42,062 nt of DNA from Firmicutes bacterium CAG:582 (GCA_000435515.1 FR884179.1:91973-134034), one strand, 5' to 3'. Shown: positions 8,004-17,344, counted from the first letter of the stretch. A program made the numbers and translations. Notes: generated from the letters alone by a model not told the origin.

Positions 8004-9197
8004 TTATTTTAGTTTTAACAAGCAAACACATTCTACATGATAGGTATTTGGAAACATATCAAGTGCATTGATTTTTTCAACATTATAAAATTCATTAAAA
8101 TAAGTTAAATCACGAGCTAAAGTAAAAGGATCACAAGAAACATAACAAATATTTTCAGGTTTTAATTTAATAATTAGATTCCTTGTTTCCTCATTTAATC
8201 CACTTCTAGGAGGATCAACTATAATAGTATCAAAATAAACATCAATTTTTTTTAAAACTTCATACGTATCTCCAGCAAAAAAGTGAGCGTTATGGCAGTC
8301 ATTTATCAAAGCATTTTCTTTGGCATCTAAAATTGCATTTTCAATTTTTTCAACACCATAAATGTTTTCAAAATTATTCTTTAAACTCAATCCTAAAGTT
8401 CCAACTCCACAATATAAATCAAGCAAATTTTTACCCTTTAAATTGCTTTTTAAAATCATAAATATGTTGCTTGCCATATAATTATTAACTTGAAAAAACG
8501 AGTTATAACTTACTTTAAACTTAAAATCCCCAATATAATCATAAAAATAAGGTTCACCATAAACGCATTTATCATTTATAACAACCCCAGCTATGTTGCA
8601 ATTATCTAAATCATTAAAAGAAACATCATCTTCACTGTTTACTGAAACTAATATTTTTCCTTCATAATTTACTCTTATGACAATTTCACCATTATTAACA
8701 TTTATTAAATTCTTTTTAATAAATTCATTTATTTCATTGTTGACAATTAAGCAGTTATTAACATTAACGAATTGATGAGTTTCATCATTATAGTATCCAA
8801 CTTCGCCATTATGTACATGCAAAGTAATTTTATTACGATAAAAAAGTTCTTTATTGTTTTTTACAAATTTAACATTATCTGTAATATGAGCATACTTTTT
8901 TAAAATATCTTTTACTTTTTCGTACTTATATTCCTCTTGATAATCAATACCAACATGCATTAAATTACATCCACCACAAACATCATAATAAGGACACTTC
9001 GGAGTATTTCTTAGATCACTTGTTTTTATAAATCTTTCTACTTCAGCTGTAAAATATTTTTTATATTCGTGAGTATTTTTTAATACCACTTCTTCTCCAG
9101 GTAAAGTATTTTTTACAAAAATAATTTTGTTATGATAATATCCGATGCCTCTTCCTTTATTATCAAGTTTATTTATTGTTACTTGTTCCATATTCAT
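8004..9197 (-). CDS. rlmD: 23S rRNA (uracil-5)-methyltransferase, RlmD/RlmCD family
   Basis: A 397-residue enzyme that makes 5-methyluridine in 23S rRNA using SAM. An N-terminal TRAM RNA-binding domain (about 4-58) is followed by the iron-sulfur ligands C68, C74 and C77 (CPYYDVCGGC) with C149 as the likely fourth. The methyltransferase domain has LLDLYCGVGTLGL, VDPPRSGLN and the catalytic-cysteine motif YVSCDPFTLARDL. In Firmicutes a single member often does both RlmC and RlmD sites, and that cannot be separated here. Starts at 9197 or 9191 are both possible behind AAAAGG. The start overlaps the end of the pseudouridine synthase gene by 29 bases, joining two rRNA modification enzymes. Confidence 0.92.
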   Translation of the reverse strand: MNMEQVTINKLDNKGRGIGYYHNKIIFVKNTLPGEEVVLKNTHEYKKYFTAEVERFIKTSDLRNTPKCPYYDVCGGCNLMHVGIDYQEEYKYEKVKDILKKYAHITDNVKFVKNNKELFYRNKITLHVHNGEVGYYNDETHQFVNVNNCLIVNNEINEFIKKNLINVNNGEIVIRVNYEGKILVSVNSEDDVSFNDLDNCNIAGVVINDKCVYGEPYFYDYIGDFKFKVSYNSFFQVNNYMASNIFMILKSNLKGKNLLDLYCGVGTLGLSLKNNFENIYGVEKIENAILDAKENALINDCHNAHFFAGDTYEVLKKIDVYFDTIIVDPPRSGLNEETRNLIIKLKPENICYVSCDPFTLARDLTYFNEFYNVEKINALDMFPNTYHVECVCLLKLK

Positions 9198-9894
9198 ATA
9201 ACCTTTTTACTTCTTTTATAGTTAAGCTTCGATATTCTCCACTTTTCATTGTTCCTAAAGACATACCAGCATAACTCGTTCTCGTTAATTTATCAACTAA
9301 ATAACCTAGTTCCATAAATAATCTTTTTATAATATGATTTCTTCCCTCAACAATTGTAACTTCTACATAAGCATAATTTTTAATTTTATTGTTTTCTTTT
9401 AATCTAACTTTGGTTGGTTTACACATTCTTCCATCAATCATTACACCATTCTTTAATTTCATAAAATCACTTGGTTCTAAAAATTTATTAAGCTTAGCGA
9501 CATAAGTCTTTTCAACATTAAAATTTGGATGTGTTAATATATTTGAAAGTTCACCATCATTTGTCAAAAGTAAAAGCCCCGTTGTATCATAGTCAAGTCT
9601 ACCAATTGGATAAATTCTTTTATCAGTATCAATTAAATCTACAACTGTTTTACGATTTAGTTCATCCTTAGCAGAAGATATAATACCTCTTGGTTTATTA
9701 AGCATGAAATATACTTTATCTTCTTCAGTTATACTCTTTCCATTAACACATATTAAATCATTTCCATTAACTTTTGTTCCAAGTTCTGTTACTTTTTCTC
9801 CATTAACGCTTACGCATCCCTTTAATATTAATTCTTCAGCTTTTCTTCTTGATGCAACACCTGAAGCAGCTATAACTTTTTGTAATCTTTCCAT
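9169..9894 (-). CDS. rluB: Pseudouridine synthase, RsuA/RluB family
   Basis: A 241-residue enzyme that isomerises a uridine in ribosomal RNA. It has an N-terminal S4 RNA-binding domain (MERLQKVIAASGVASRRKAEELI through about residue 60) and then the synthase domain with the catalytic-aspartate motif GRLDYDTTGLLLLTNDGEL. The C-terminal EGRNHIIKRLFMELGY is the RluB/E/F family end. The ATG at 9894 is chosen because GGTGA precedes it and the S4 domain starts there. RluB is preferred to RsuA from family habit in Firmicutes; the exact target is inferred. A TACAAT -10 box lies near 9910-9920. Confidence 0.9.
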   Translation of the reverse strand: MERLQKVIAASGVASRRKAEELILKGCVSVNGEKVTELGTKVNGNDLICVNGKSITEEDKVYFMLNKPRGIISSAKDELNRKTVVDLIDTDKRIYPIGRLDYDTTGLLLLTNDGELSNILTHPNFNVEKTYVAKLNKFLEPSDFMKLKNGVMIDGRMCKPTKVRLKENNKIKNYAYVEVTIVEGRNHIIKRLFMELGYLVDKLTRTSYAGMSLGTMKSGEYRSLTIKEVKRLYEYGTSNNK

Positions 9895-9920
9895 AAAATC
9901 ACCACTCATAAGTATTGTAC

Positions 9921-9947
9921 CAAAAAAAAAGATAAATTAATATCTTT
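9921..9947 (-). terminator. Terminator of the DacF-type gene
   Basis: On the minus strand AAAGATA (9947-9941) pairs with TATCTTT (9934-9928), followed by a run of T. The stop codon of the carboxypeptidase gene is inside the upstream arm. Confidence 0.75.
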
Positions 9948-10983
9948 ACTTAAAAATTGAAAGTATTTTACTCTTTAATTTATAGAAAAATGAATCCTCT
10001 TTCTTATCGTATAAATATATATCCTCTTTATAATAAACTACATCATTTAAAGATACATTTACATAACCTACACGATTAGTTACATCATCCGTATAAACAA
10101 CATCAACCTCAACTTTTTCAATTTCATCATCACTTAAAAGCATATCAATATCTTTATTAACTTTTAAACCTTCACTTTTTAAAAATGTTGAAGCGTCTAC
10201 TACTTTTACTTTTTTATATTTTTTAAATGTTGTTTCATATAGATATTTATGTTTATCAAAATCATTTGCTTCATCTAAGGTTACAACAACTAGATTTTTA
10301 TTATCTTTACTTGCACTGGTAACTAAAGTTCTATAAGCTTTTTTAGTAAAACCTGTTTTTCCACCAGTTGTATATTTATACATACTCAAAAGTTTATTTT
10401 TGTTGTACCAATCATAAGTCTTATAATTAGTTTTCACTATATGATGTTTTGTTGAAGTAATTCGTTTAAATATTTCATTTTGCATAGCGTAACTCATAAG
10501 TATTGCCATATCTTTTGCTGTTGAAGTATTTCCATCACCTTTTTCATTTTCAAGTCCACTTGCATTAATAAAATTGGAATTGGTCATACCAATAGAAGAC
10601 GCCAAACTATTCATCAATATCGAAAATCCTTCCATTGATCCACCAACATAACATGCAAGTGCAATAGCAGCATCATTTCCACTTCTTAAAAGAAGTCCAT
10701 AAAGTAAATCTTCAACACTTATCTTTTCACCAATCTCAATATAAATACCTGATCCGAAGCTTTTTAAAACATTTTCATCTACTGTAACTATATTCTTTAT
10801 ATCCGTATTATTGATTACTACCATAGCAGTTAATATTTTTGTAGTTGATGCAATTAGCTTTGTTTCATTTTCTGCACTACCAGACAAAACTCTTTTAGAA
10901 TCCATATCCATAACAACACTAGTGGCATTTACAGAAAATGGAATAAATAAACAACTTAAAAAAATTAAAATATACTTTTTCAT
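9946..10983 (-). CDS. dacF: D-alanyl-D-alanine carboxypeptidase (DacF type, S11 family)
   Basis: A 345-residue low-molecular-weight penicillin-binding protein that trims the terminal D-alanine from peptidoglycan stem peptides outside the cell. It has a signal peptide cleaved near residue 20. The S11 catalytic motifs are all present: STTK at 46-49 with nucleophile S46, SGN at 101-103, and KTG at 209-211. The C-terminal part is a beta domain, and it ends KSKILSIFK, possibly a short amphipathic membrane-binding helix. No good Shine-Dalgarno precedes the ATG (10983). DacF homologues act in sporulation in Bacillus, but the family is general and no other spore-cortex genes are in view. Confidence 0.9.
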   Translation of the reverse strand: MKKYILIFLSCLFIPFSVNATSVVMDMDSKRVLSGSAENETKLIASTTKILTAMVVINNTDIKNIVTVDENVLKSFGSGIYIEIGEKISVEDLLYGLLLRSGNDAAIALACYVGGSMEGFSILMNSLASSIGMTNSNFINASGLENEKGDGNTSTAKDMAILMSYAMQNEIFKRITSTKHHIVKTNYKTYDWYNKNKLLSMYKYTTGGKTGFTKKAYRTLVTSASKDNKNLVVVTLDEANDFDKHKYLYETTFKKYKKVKVVDASTFLKSEGLKVNKDIDMLLSDDEIEKVEVDVVYTDDVTNRVGYVNVSLNDVVYYKEDIYLYDKKEDSFFYKLKSKILSIFK

Positions 10984-11017
10984 ACTAAATAATATAAAAA
11001 AAAGAAAAAATATATAA

Positions 11018-11317
11018 CTACTTTTTCTTTGATTTCAAATATTTTGTTAAAGTCATTCTTGTTATATCATTTATCTTAACCATAAATATTAAACAGAATA
11101 ACAAAAGTAAACAATCCAATATCTTATTAACTAAGCTTAAATGAAGTGAAAAATCTACTATCATCATTATAACTGCATATATAATACCAATTATACAAAG
11201 TATTTTAATTCTATTAATTTTTTTATACATCTTTTTATTTTCTTCAGTACTATTTTTATACTCATTCTTTAAGTCACGTTTTTCTTCTTTACTTAAAATA
11301 TCATATTTATATTTCAT
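11018..11317 (-). CDS. Small two-helix membrane protein, unknown
   Basis: A 99-residue protein with a charged N-terminal helix (residues 8-35) and two membrane helices at about 36-56 and 63-83, ending in a basic KYLKSKKK tail. Its start lies inside the end of recX (11-base overlap), so it is translated with it. I do not recognise a family. It may be an envelope protein or small regulator. The overlap with recX suggests the pair is one transcript, but not a shared function. Confidence 0.6.
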   Translation of the reverse strand: MKYKYDILSKEEKRDLKNEYKNSTEENKKMYKKINRIKILCIIGIIYAVIMMIVDFSLHLSLVNKILDCLLLLFCLIFMVKINDITRMTLTKYLKSKKK

Positions 11318-12050
11318 TACTTCTGAATCCTTTCCTATATAACTTTTCTCTTACCTTATATTCTAACACATCTCCAGAATACTTTTTCTCTAAACTTTTT
11401 CTTATCTTTTCATATTCACGTTTTTTTGCTTCATCATCATTTATTGATTTAGAATTAAGAACTTCAACTATATCACTCTTTTCATATCCTAAATTTAATA
11501 AATCAGTCATTATTTTATTTTTAAGCATATATATTGAACTATTTTTATTGGTACTTATTTTTTTATCAACATACTTATTTATTTTTGCTATAAATATTTC
11601 ATTATCTATAGTATCTAAATAAGTGCTAGCTGAATCTTTATCTATACCTAGTTTTACTAAACCTTTAAGTATTTTATTTTTTCCATTATTGGTTAAATTT
11701 ATTTGATCATTAACATATGCTTTAATAAATAGTTCTTCATTTAAAAAATGATTATCTTCCAATCTTTTTATTGTTTCATCAATTACCTTTTCATTTACCA
11801 TTTTTTTTCTTAAAAACTCAATTATTTCCAATTTAGAACGCATCTTTTTAGTAATATATTTAATTGAATCATAATAACTTGAAAGTTTATCGTTTTCTTC
11901 TACAATTGTTTTTAGTTCTTTTTCACTTATTTCATCTTTTAAAAGAAGTGAATATTTAACTATAACATCATCAAATAATATATAATTAGTATCATCAATT
12001 AATACTTTATATTTATTGCCTTTATCTTTAGTATATTTTTTTATTTTCAT
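11307..12050 (-). CDS. recX: RecX family regulatory protein
   Basis: A 247-residue helical protein of the RecX family, which binds RecA filaments and limits their activity. The repeated three-helix units are visible: YITKKMRSKLEIIEFLRKKMV, then IDETIKRLEDNHFLNEELFIKAYVND with the F-L-N/D-D/E-x-x-F/Y-A landmark, then KGLVKLGIDKDSA, and the C-terminal ESR-like unit with KIRKSLEKKYSG and LYRKGFRSNEI. The N-terminal 50 residues are an extra domain common in Firmicutes. AAGGAG precedes the ATG. A TATAAT -10 box lies at 12069-12074 on the minus strand, back to back with the promoter of the plus-strand CapA gene. Confidence 0.87.
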   Translation of the reverse strand: MKIKKYTKDKGNKYKVLIDDTNYILFDDVIVKYSLLLKDEISEKELKTIVEENDKLSSYYDSIKYITKKMRSKLEIIEFLRKKMVNEKVIDETIKRLEDNHFLNEELFIKAYVNDQINLTNNGKNKILKGLVKLGIDKDSASTYLDTIDNEIFIAKINKYVDKKISTNKNSSIYMLKNKIMTDLLNLGYEKSDIVEVLNSKSINDDEAKKREYEKIRKSLEKKYSGDVLEYKVREKLYRKGFRSNEI

Positions 12051-12068
12051 AATGTCTCCTTAAAGGAA

Positions 12069-12074
12069 ATTATA
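12069..12074 (-). promoter_or_regulatory. -10 box of the recX promoter
   Basis: A perfect TATAAT on the minus strand, 19 bases before the recX ATG. No good -35 box is seen 17 bases upstream. It lies in the 68-base divergent region shared with the capA-like gene. Confidence 0.5.
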
Positions 12075-12118
12075 CCACAACAATTACTTTATGTGATAAA
12101 ATTTAATCAGGTGATTTT

Positions 12119-13315
12119 ATGAAATTAAAGAAAAACATTTTAGCATTTTTACTAATACTAATTCTTATATTCTTATCGTTGATATATATTACAACAGGTA
12201 AGATAAAGAAAAATGAAACTAAGGTTGATAAGCCAAAAGAAACGATTACTATTGTTGTTGAAAATAAGAATAAAGAACTAAATTTAACTGTTGTAGGTGA
12301 CCTACTATTTGAAAGTCCTTATGAAAAAGCAGTAGAAAATGGCGAAAGTAAGGAATTATATTTTAATCGAGTTAAAAAATATTTTGAAAATGATGATATA
12401 TCTATTGGAAATATGGAAGTTGTTATTGGAAATGATAAAATGAAAACTAGTGGAGATGGATATAACTTCTGTGCTCCAAGTTGGGTTGGTTCACTTGTTG
12501 CATCTCTTGACTTTCAAATATTATCGACAGCTAATAACCATTCATATGATCGAGGCTTGGATGGAATAAATTCTACTATAGACTTCTTTAAAAATAATAC
12601 TAAAATTGAAACTATTGGAACAGAAAAAAACTCAAGTAGCCAAAAGATAAGAATACTTGAAAAAAACGGAATAAAAGTTGGATTTGCATCATTTACTTTA
12701 GGAACAAATATAAGACCAACAAAAGAAAATGTTGACTTAATAAACTATTATAAAAACCCATATACTAAAGAAATACTAAAAGGCAAAATAAAAGAACAAG
12801 TTGATTATTTAAAGAAAAATTCTAATGTTGTTATTGTTCTAATGCATTGGGGAACCGAGTTTACTTTCGTACCCAACAATGAACAAAAAGAATTAGCAAA
12901 ATATTTAAGTGACTTAGGAGTAAATATTGTTGTAGGAAGTCACTCACATTCTATTCAACCAATTGAAATGATTGGTAATACATTAGTTTATTATTCACTT
13001 GGAAACTTTGTATCAGCAGATGATGATATTGCTAGAACTCCTAAAGGACAAGAAACATTTGATAATGCATATCAATTTGGATTACTTTCAAAAATAAAAC
13101 TTGAACTTGATAATGATAACAATATAACATTTAAAGATATAAAAGCTGAACCAATAATAAATTACTTTGATTCCTCAATGAAAAATTTTGAACTAGTTCC
13201 TTTCAGTGATTATACAACTAAATATGAACAAAATCATTATAGATATAGTTTAGGATTAACTCATGATTTTATAAACAAAACTTTCAATGATGTTATTGAA
13301 GAAAAATATAGATAA
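12119..13315 (+). CDS. CapA family protein (calcineurin-like phosphoesterase fold)
   Basis: A 398-residue membrane-anchored extracellular protein with an N-terminal membrane helix at about 8-27. The CapA/PgsA domain follows: LTVVGDLLFESP (D61), the GNMEVVIG strand, STANNHSYDRG, VIVLMHWGTEF, VVGSHSHSIQP and YYSLGNFVSAD. These are the metal-ligand positions of the metallophosphatase-like fold. CapA proteins act in poly-gamma-glutamate synthesis or export, yet single CapA genes without capBC, as here, are common and their job is unclear. AGGTGA precedes the ATG. It is the only plus-strand gene in the first 19 kb and ends convergently with spoVS. Confidence 0.88.
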   Translation: MKLKKNILAFLLILILIFLSLIYITTGKIKKNETKVDKPKETITIVVENKNKELNLTVVGDLLFESPYEKAVENGESKELYFNRVKKYFENDDISIGNMEVVIGNDKMKTSGDGYNFCAPSWVGSLVASLDFQILSTANNHSYDRGLDGINSTIDFFKNNTKIETIGTEKNSSSQKIRILEKNGIKVGFASFTLGTNIRPTKENVDLINYYKNPYTKEILKGKIKEQVDYLKKNSNVVIVLMHWGTEFTFVPNNEQKELAKYLSDLGVNIVVGSHSHSIQPIEMIGNTLVYYSLGNFVSADDDIARTPKGQETFDNAYQFGLLSKIKLELDNDNNITFKDIKAEPIINYFDSSMKNFELVPFSDYTTKYEQNHYRYSLGLTHDFINKTFNDVIEEKYR

Positions 13316-13330
13316 TTCTATATTTTTTTT

Positions 13331-13355
13331 TGAAAAAAGAAGCTATTTAGCTTCT
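13331..13355 (-). terminator. Terminator of spoVS and the surface operon
   Basis: AGAAGCTA (13355-13348) pairs with TAGCTTCT (13345-13338) on the minus strand, followed by TTTTTTC. The spoVS stop codon sits in the stem. Confidence 0.78.
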
Positions 13356-13603
13356 ATAATAAGTTTAATTGCGGTTTTTTCTTCGCCTTCAATTGTTATA
13401 TCTGAAAATGCTGGAATAACTACTAAATTTTTACCACTTGGTGCTACAAATCCTCGTGCAATACATACAGCCTTGATTGCTTGATTTAAACTGCCTGCTC
13501 CAATAGTTTGTATTTCCACTGAGCCAGTATTTCTAAATACATTTGCAATCGCACCTGCAACCTTACTAGGATTTGATTTACTTGATACTTTTAATGTTTC
13601 CAT
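13343..13603 (-). CDS. spoVS: SpoVS (stage V sporulation protein S)
   Basis: An 86-residue protein that matches SpoVS over its whole length, including METLKVSSKSNPSKVAGAIA, the TIGAGSLNQAIKAVCIARGF core and PAFSDITIEGEEKTAIKLI. SpoVS has an Alba-like fold and is thought to bind nucleic acid; it is needed for late sporulation in Bacillus but is also found in bacteria that do not sporulate. The ATG at 13603 is preceded by AAAGGA and gives the family's usual length; a longer frame runs back into the neighbouring gene and is not credible. It lies 58 bases after the four-gene surface operon on the same strand. Confidence 0.95.
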   Translation of the reverse strand: METLKVSSKSNPSKVAGAIANVFRNTGSVEIQTIGAGSLNQAIKAVCIARGFVAPSGKNLVVIPAFSDITIEGEEKTAIKLIIEAK

Positions 13604-13661
13604 AATTGTTCTTTCCTTTCTAATTAATAATATGAAAACAAATAAAAAAAATGCCGATGTT

Positions 13662-14138
13662 TTACCATCCACATTTTTTACTACAGAAATCAGTAGTAGA
13701 TTCAAATCCATTTTCTGTATATGAAACATCCTTTGTTGTGTACAGAATACCAGATACTCTATTAACAATATTTACTGTATTGTCTTCCTCAGCATCTCCA
13801 AATGTAGAAGTATTACTATTAGTAACCACTTCTACACTAGCAGCTGGAGGTTCTTCATAGATTTGATAAAAATTCAATTTATATGTTTTATTGATATTTA
13901 CAACTTCTGAAAAACGTCTTACAAAGTTTTCAGTAAACTTTTCAGCATTCATCTTTAATCTTCCTGTATCACGATAGAAAGTATAATCAACAGATTCATT
14001 CATAGAAGCTTCGAGAACTTCCTTAATTAAGTAGTAGTCTTGTTCACTAGTAGTAGTATAGTTATGCAAAACAACCATAACTCCTACTATTGATATTCCT
14101 AAAACTACTATCCAATATCCCCATAAACTTTCCTTCAT
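13662..14138 (-). CDS. Small membrane-anchored protein, last gene of the surface operon
   Basis: A 158-residue protein with one N-terminal membrane helix (about 7-25) and an exported domain. The middle has a helix with DYYLIKEVLEASMNESVDYTFY and an RLKMNAEKFTENFVRRFSEVV segment; the end has a short beta region and a two-cysteine tail, DFCSKKCGW. The size and layout resemble membrane-anchored small proteins of secretion or pilus-like clusters, but I recognise no family (DUF5411 is a possibility to test). Its ATG overlaps the stop codon of the large cysteine-rich protein (TAATG), so it is translationally coupled and likely acts with it at the surface. Confidence 0.65.
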   Translation of the reverse strand: MKESLWGYWIVVLGISIVGVMVVLHNYTTTSEQDYYLIKEVLEASMNESVDYTFYRDTGRLKMNAEKFTENFVRRFSEVVNINKTYKLNFYQIYEEPPAASVEVVTNSNTSTFGDAEEDNTVNIVNRVSGILYTTKDVSYTENGFESTTDFCSKKCGW

Positions 14139-17100
14139 TATTTATTCACCGCCCATATAACATTTCCTGATTTTCTAACTTCAGCTATTGATTTATCGCT
14201 TCTGTTCCATCCACCAATTAGAGTTTGATCTTTTAATATCTTACCGCTTGCTAAATTATCCAAGAAACTACTTGTACATTTAGTACAACTCTTTCCATTA
14301 TCCTTATTTCCATCACCTTGAACTTCACTACAATCACAAGTTAAATCGGAATCGGTATATCCACCATAACTATTCAAAATAGAATTATATTTTTTAATTT
14401 GCTTCATATCACTTGGAGTTAAAACAAATGAATAACTTAACGTTTTTGGACTATATGTACTTAAATCCTTTCCTAATTCTTCAATTGCTTCTCGAGCAGT
14501 ATTTCCCAATGTTGTCTTCCAGTTATCTGCATAACCATCAGTATCAGCTGGGAACATCTTAGCTGGATCAACTATCTTAAATTCATATTTTACGGCTTTA
14601 TCATCATAAGGATCACATGTAACCGTGCTATATGTAGTATCATTTCCATCTCCACAACAACATCCATAGAATGAACCACCATGGAATGAACTTAAACTAC
14701 AGGTTAATAATGAAGTATCGCCAGGATTTTGATTTGCACATGTTCCCGCACCATCTTCAAAGTATTTATCAAACTTACTATTTTCACCTAAACCTTTAAG
14801 ATCCCAGTAAGTTTCAAATTTACCATCATACGATGACGAATATGAGAAAACAAATTCATGTTCAGAATAATTAACCAAAGACGACTTATAATTATATACC
14901 TCACCTCTAGGAACTAAACGATAAGCGCTATCATCAGTGGATGGATTAGTTGTAACAACCTTACCATCCGTACCAACAGTATACTTATCAACATCAGTTC
15001 TATTCCAGTCACATGTTGCAATATATCTTCCATCATGCCAGAACATTTTGTCTGCCGCATAAGTTTCATCAGTTACAAAGTTAGTAAAGAATGAAGAAGA
15101 TGTAGTATTAGAATAATATAAATTTTTACCTAATACTTTCATACTAGCAAATCCTGCACCATATGTAGTTGAATAATTACCACCCGTTCCACTCACTGCA
15201 AAAGTATCTGGAGTACTAACATCAGTCTCCCTTCTATATTGACACGATCCTTCAAAACCAACTGTTACTTGAGTTTGTTTAGGATTACCATAATCATCTT
15301 GATATATTTGAGTATATTTGAAACTTGATAAACTAGTTGGTAAATTATACATTTGCTCAGCCGAATTTGTTGTAGATACTGAATCATCTGTAAAGTATTT
15401 ATCACATCTCGTTAATGTTTTTTGTAAAGTTTCAATTTGACCCAACGCTGCTGTATAAGCAGAATTATTACCATCTGCTGCACTTTTATAATTGTTGGCA
15501 TCAGCTGTTACATCATCAAAATACAAACCATGATTTTCAGCATTTCCAGCAGCATTATACATATCACTTGAAACGCTACAAGAAGCGTCTGAATGGTCGC
15601 GTATGAAATTACCAACAGCATCTTGTACAGAACGATAATCAAGTATTCTATAAGTCTTAGATATATTAGTTGAGAAATTACCAACGTGTCTTATGTTTTC
15701 TGCTGAAAGAGAACTATTTCTAGCAATTCTTTCATAATTATGAGAAATAAAATTATGTTCATAATAATGAAGGTCAAATGAATCTGAAGCAGTATATCCT
15801 CTAATCGTTTTACCAGGTTTACATACCTGTGTACCAGGTATGTATTCTGAGCAAGAATCTTCTTTTACACATCTTACAGTCACTGTTTCAGTTTTCTTAT
15901 TTTCTTCTGTTTCTTCACTAGCAGCTTTTCTATATGACGCTTCATAAGCTTTATTTTTTTGATATTCATTATATGCATCAACTGATGCATCAACTTGTCT
16001 TCTATAATCAGTTAACCATTTATCATATTCAACTCTTATTCTACATCTCTTTGTAGATTGAGTATGAGGAGCATAAGTTCCTGATACTGAGTTTTGAGCT
16101 AATTTGAAATACTTTCCATTCGTTGCTGTTAAGGCACCTGGAATATCAACTTGAGTTCTTTCAGTACAATACATTTGACAATAATTAGAATCTAAATCAG
16201 TATTTGTTTGAAGATATTCATTAATTCCTGATTTTAATTTATAATAATCTACCTTTAAATCATCATCTCTACAAAATAAATCATTTAATATAGGTTCACT
16301 TACCTTTGAAGTAGTGCTATCTTCACAACAATTATTAACTTCAACCTCATCAGCAGGAATTGTACCACATCCTGTTGGTCCACATACACCTTCATAATAT
16401 GGTCCTTCATTTATTGAATCGTCAATTTTTTGAGTTGGAGCACCGCTAGTATTGATTGCACCGGAGGTGCTTCCAGCTCCTACAAATATTTCAATTTGTT
16501 GAGTACCAGATCCCGAAGTTGTACAAGTATAGGCACCAGATCCTGGATAATAAGCATTGATTGAGAAATTACAATCATTTTCAGTATCTTCTACAATCAA
16601 TGTTCCTTCTGTACCATTCCAAGTATCTTGAATATTATTTTTTATATTACATCCAGTACATGTAAAAGCAAGCTGACTTTTATCTATTGGATTACTTGCC
16701 TTAACTGTATAAGTAACCTCTTTTCCATTAACTCTTTTATTTGTTAATGTTAAACTATTTGATGGAGTTTCAAGAGAATTAACATCCCCAGTATTATCTA
16801 TAGCTTCTGTTGACTTCTCATAAGCTTGATTCAAAAGGGTTTCATTTCCAGTAAGACTTGTAGATGGAGGCCATTGAGCATGTAACGCTGGATCTGGATT
16901 CATTCTAAGTGTCAACCAAACTAGGACATTTTGAGATTTTCCATGACCATCATATCTTTGGGATTTATCTAGACGTATAGCAATAAAACGCATTGTTAGA
17001 GCATCAACCAAATTATCTCCCGTACGATGTTCATATGCATAAGCTAAAGCAGATGCAGCACGACTTGTATCTGGATTACATGTATATGACATTGTTGACG

Positions 17101-17344
17101 ATGCACGATATGCATAGTCTAGACAATATCCAAAATATGTTCCGCCATTAAAATTAACGTCAAAAACATTTAATGGCATCTCATCAGTTGTTGATGTTCC
17201 AATAAATATTCCTGTATGATCAAGTTCTCTTCTAATTTTTACCGTTGCCGATGATTTTCTTTCAATTCTATCTGCTTTAACTGAATATGTTCCACAGCTT
17301 AAAATAATCAATAAAATAAAGAGCAATGTTTTTTTATTTTTCAT
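14138..17344 (-). CDS. Large secreted cysteine-rich protein with a thioester-domain-like N-terminus
   Basis: A 1068-residue exported protein with a signal peptide ending near residue 24 and about 31 cysteines in the mature chain, arranged as CxxC, CC and CCC groups (for example GVCGPTGC, NNCCED, YGCCCGDG, CDCSE, CTKC). Residues 45-145 look like a Gram-positive thioester domain: FGYCLDY with C74 in the Y-C-L-D motif, a helical ALAYAYEH segment, then SQNVLVW with Q138. In thioester domains a Cys and a Gln form a covalent bond that can attach to host surfaces. A second possible Gln position, TMRFIAIRL, has R119 instead. There is no LPxTG motif and no C-terminal membrane helix, so anchoring may depend on the operon partners. 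Start and stop overlap both neighbours. Confidence 0.7.
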   Translation of the reverse strand: MKNKKTLLFILLIILSCGTYSVKADRIERKSSATVKIRRELDHTGIFIGTSTTDEMPLNVFDVNFNGGTYFGYCLDYAYRASSTMSYTCNPDTSRAASALAYAYEHRTGDNLVDALTMRFIAIRLDKSQRYDGHGKSQNVLVWLTLRMNPDPALHAQWPPSTSLTGNETLLNQAYEKSTEAIDNTGDVNSLETPSNSLTLTNKRVNGKEVTYTVKASNPIDKSQLAFTCTGCNIKNNIQDTWNGTEGTLIVEDTENDCNFSINAYYPGSGAYTCTTSGSGTQQIEIFVGAGSTSGAINTSGAPTQKIDDSINEGPYYEGVCGPTGCGTIPADEVEVNNCCEDSTTSKVSEPILNDLFCRDDDLKVDYYKLKSGINEYLQTNTDLDSNYCQMYCTERTQVDIPGALTATNGKYFKLAQNSVSGTYAPHTQSTKRCRIRVEYDKWLTDYRRQVDASVDAYNEYQKNKAYEASYRKAASEETEENKKTETVTVRCVKEDSCSEYIPGTQVCKPGKTIRGYTASDSFDLHYYEHNFISHNYERIARNSSLSAENIRHVGNFSTNISKTYRILDYRSVQDAVGNFIRDHSDASCSVSSDMYNAAGNAENHGLYFDDVTADANNYKSAADGNNSAYTAALGQIETLQKTLTRCDKYFTDDSVSTTNSAEQMYNLPTSLSSFKYTQIYQDDYGNPKQTQVTVGFEGSCQYRRETDVSTPDTFAVSGTGGNYSTTYGAGFASMKVLGKNLYYSNTTSSSFFTNFVTDETYAADKMFWHDGRYIATCDWNRTDVDKYTVGTDGKVVTTNPSTDDSAYRLVPRGEVYNYKSSLVNYSEHEFVFSYSSSYDGKFETYWDLKGLGENSKFDKYFEDGAGTCANQNPGDTSLLTCSLSSFHGGSFYGCCCGDGNDTTYSTVTCDPYDDKAVKYEFKIVDPAKMFPADTDGYADNWKTTLGNTAREAIEELGKDLSTYSPKTLSYSFVLTPSDMKQIKKYNSILNSYGGYTDSDLTCDCSEVQGDGNKDNGKSCTKCTSSFLDNLASGKILKDQTLIGGWNRSDKSIAEVRKSGNVIWAVNK

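Noticed and set aside
13604..13768. N-terminal extension of SpoVS
   Set aside because: The extra 55 codons run over the end of the neighbouring gene; the family is about 86 residues and AAAGGA stands before the ATG at 13603.
15415..15606. A plus-strand ORF within the large surface gene
   Set aside because: It is antisense to a well-supported gene, with no ribosome-binding site and skewed H/Y/N composition.
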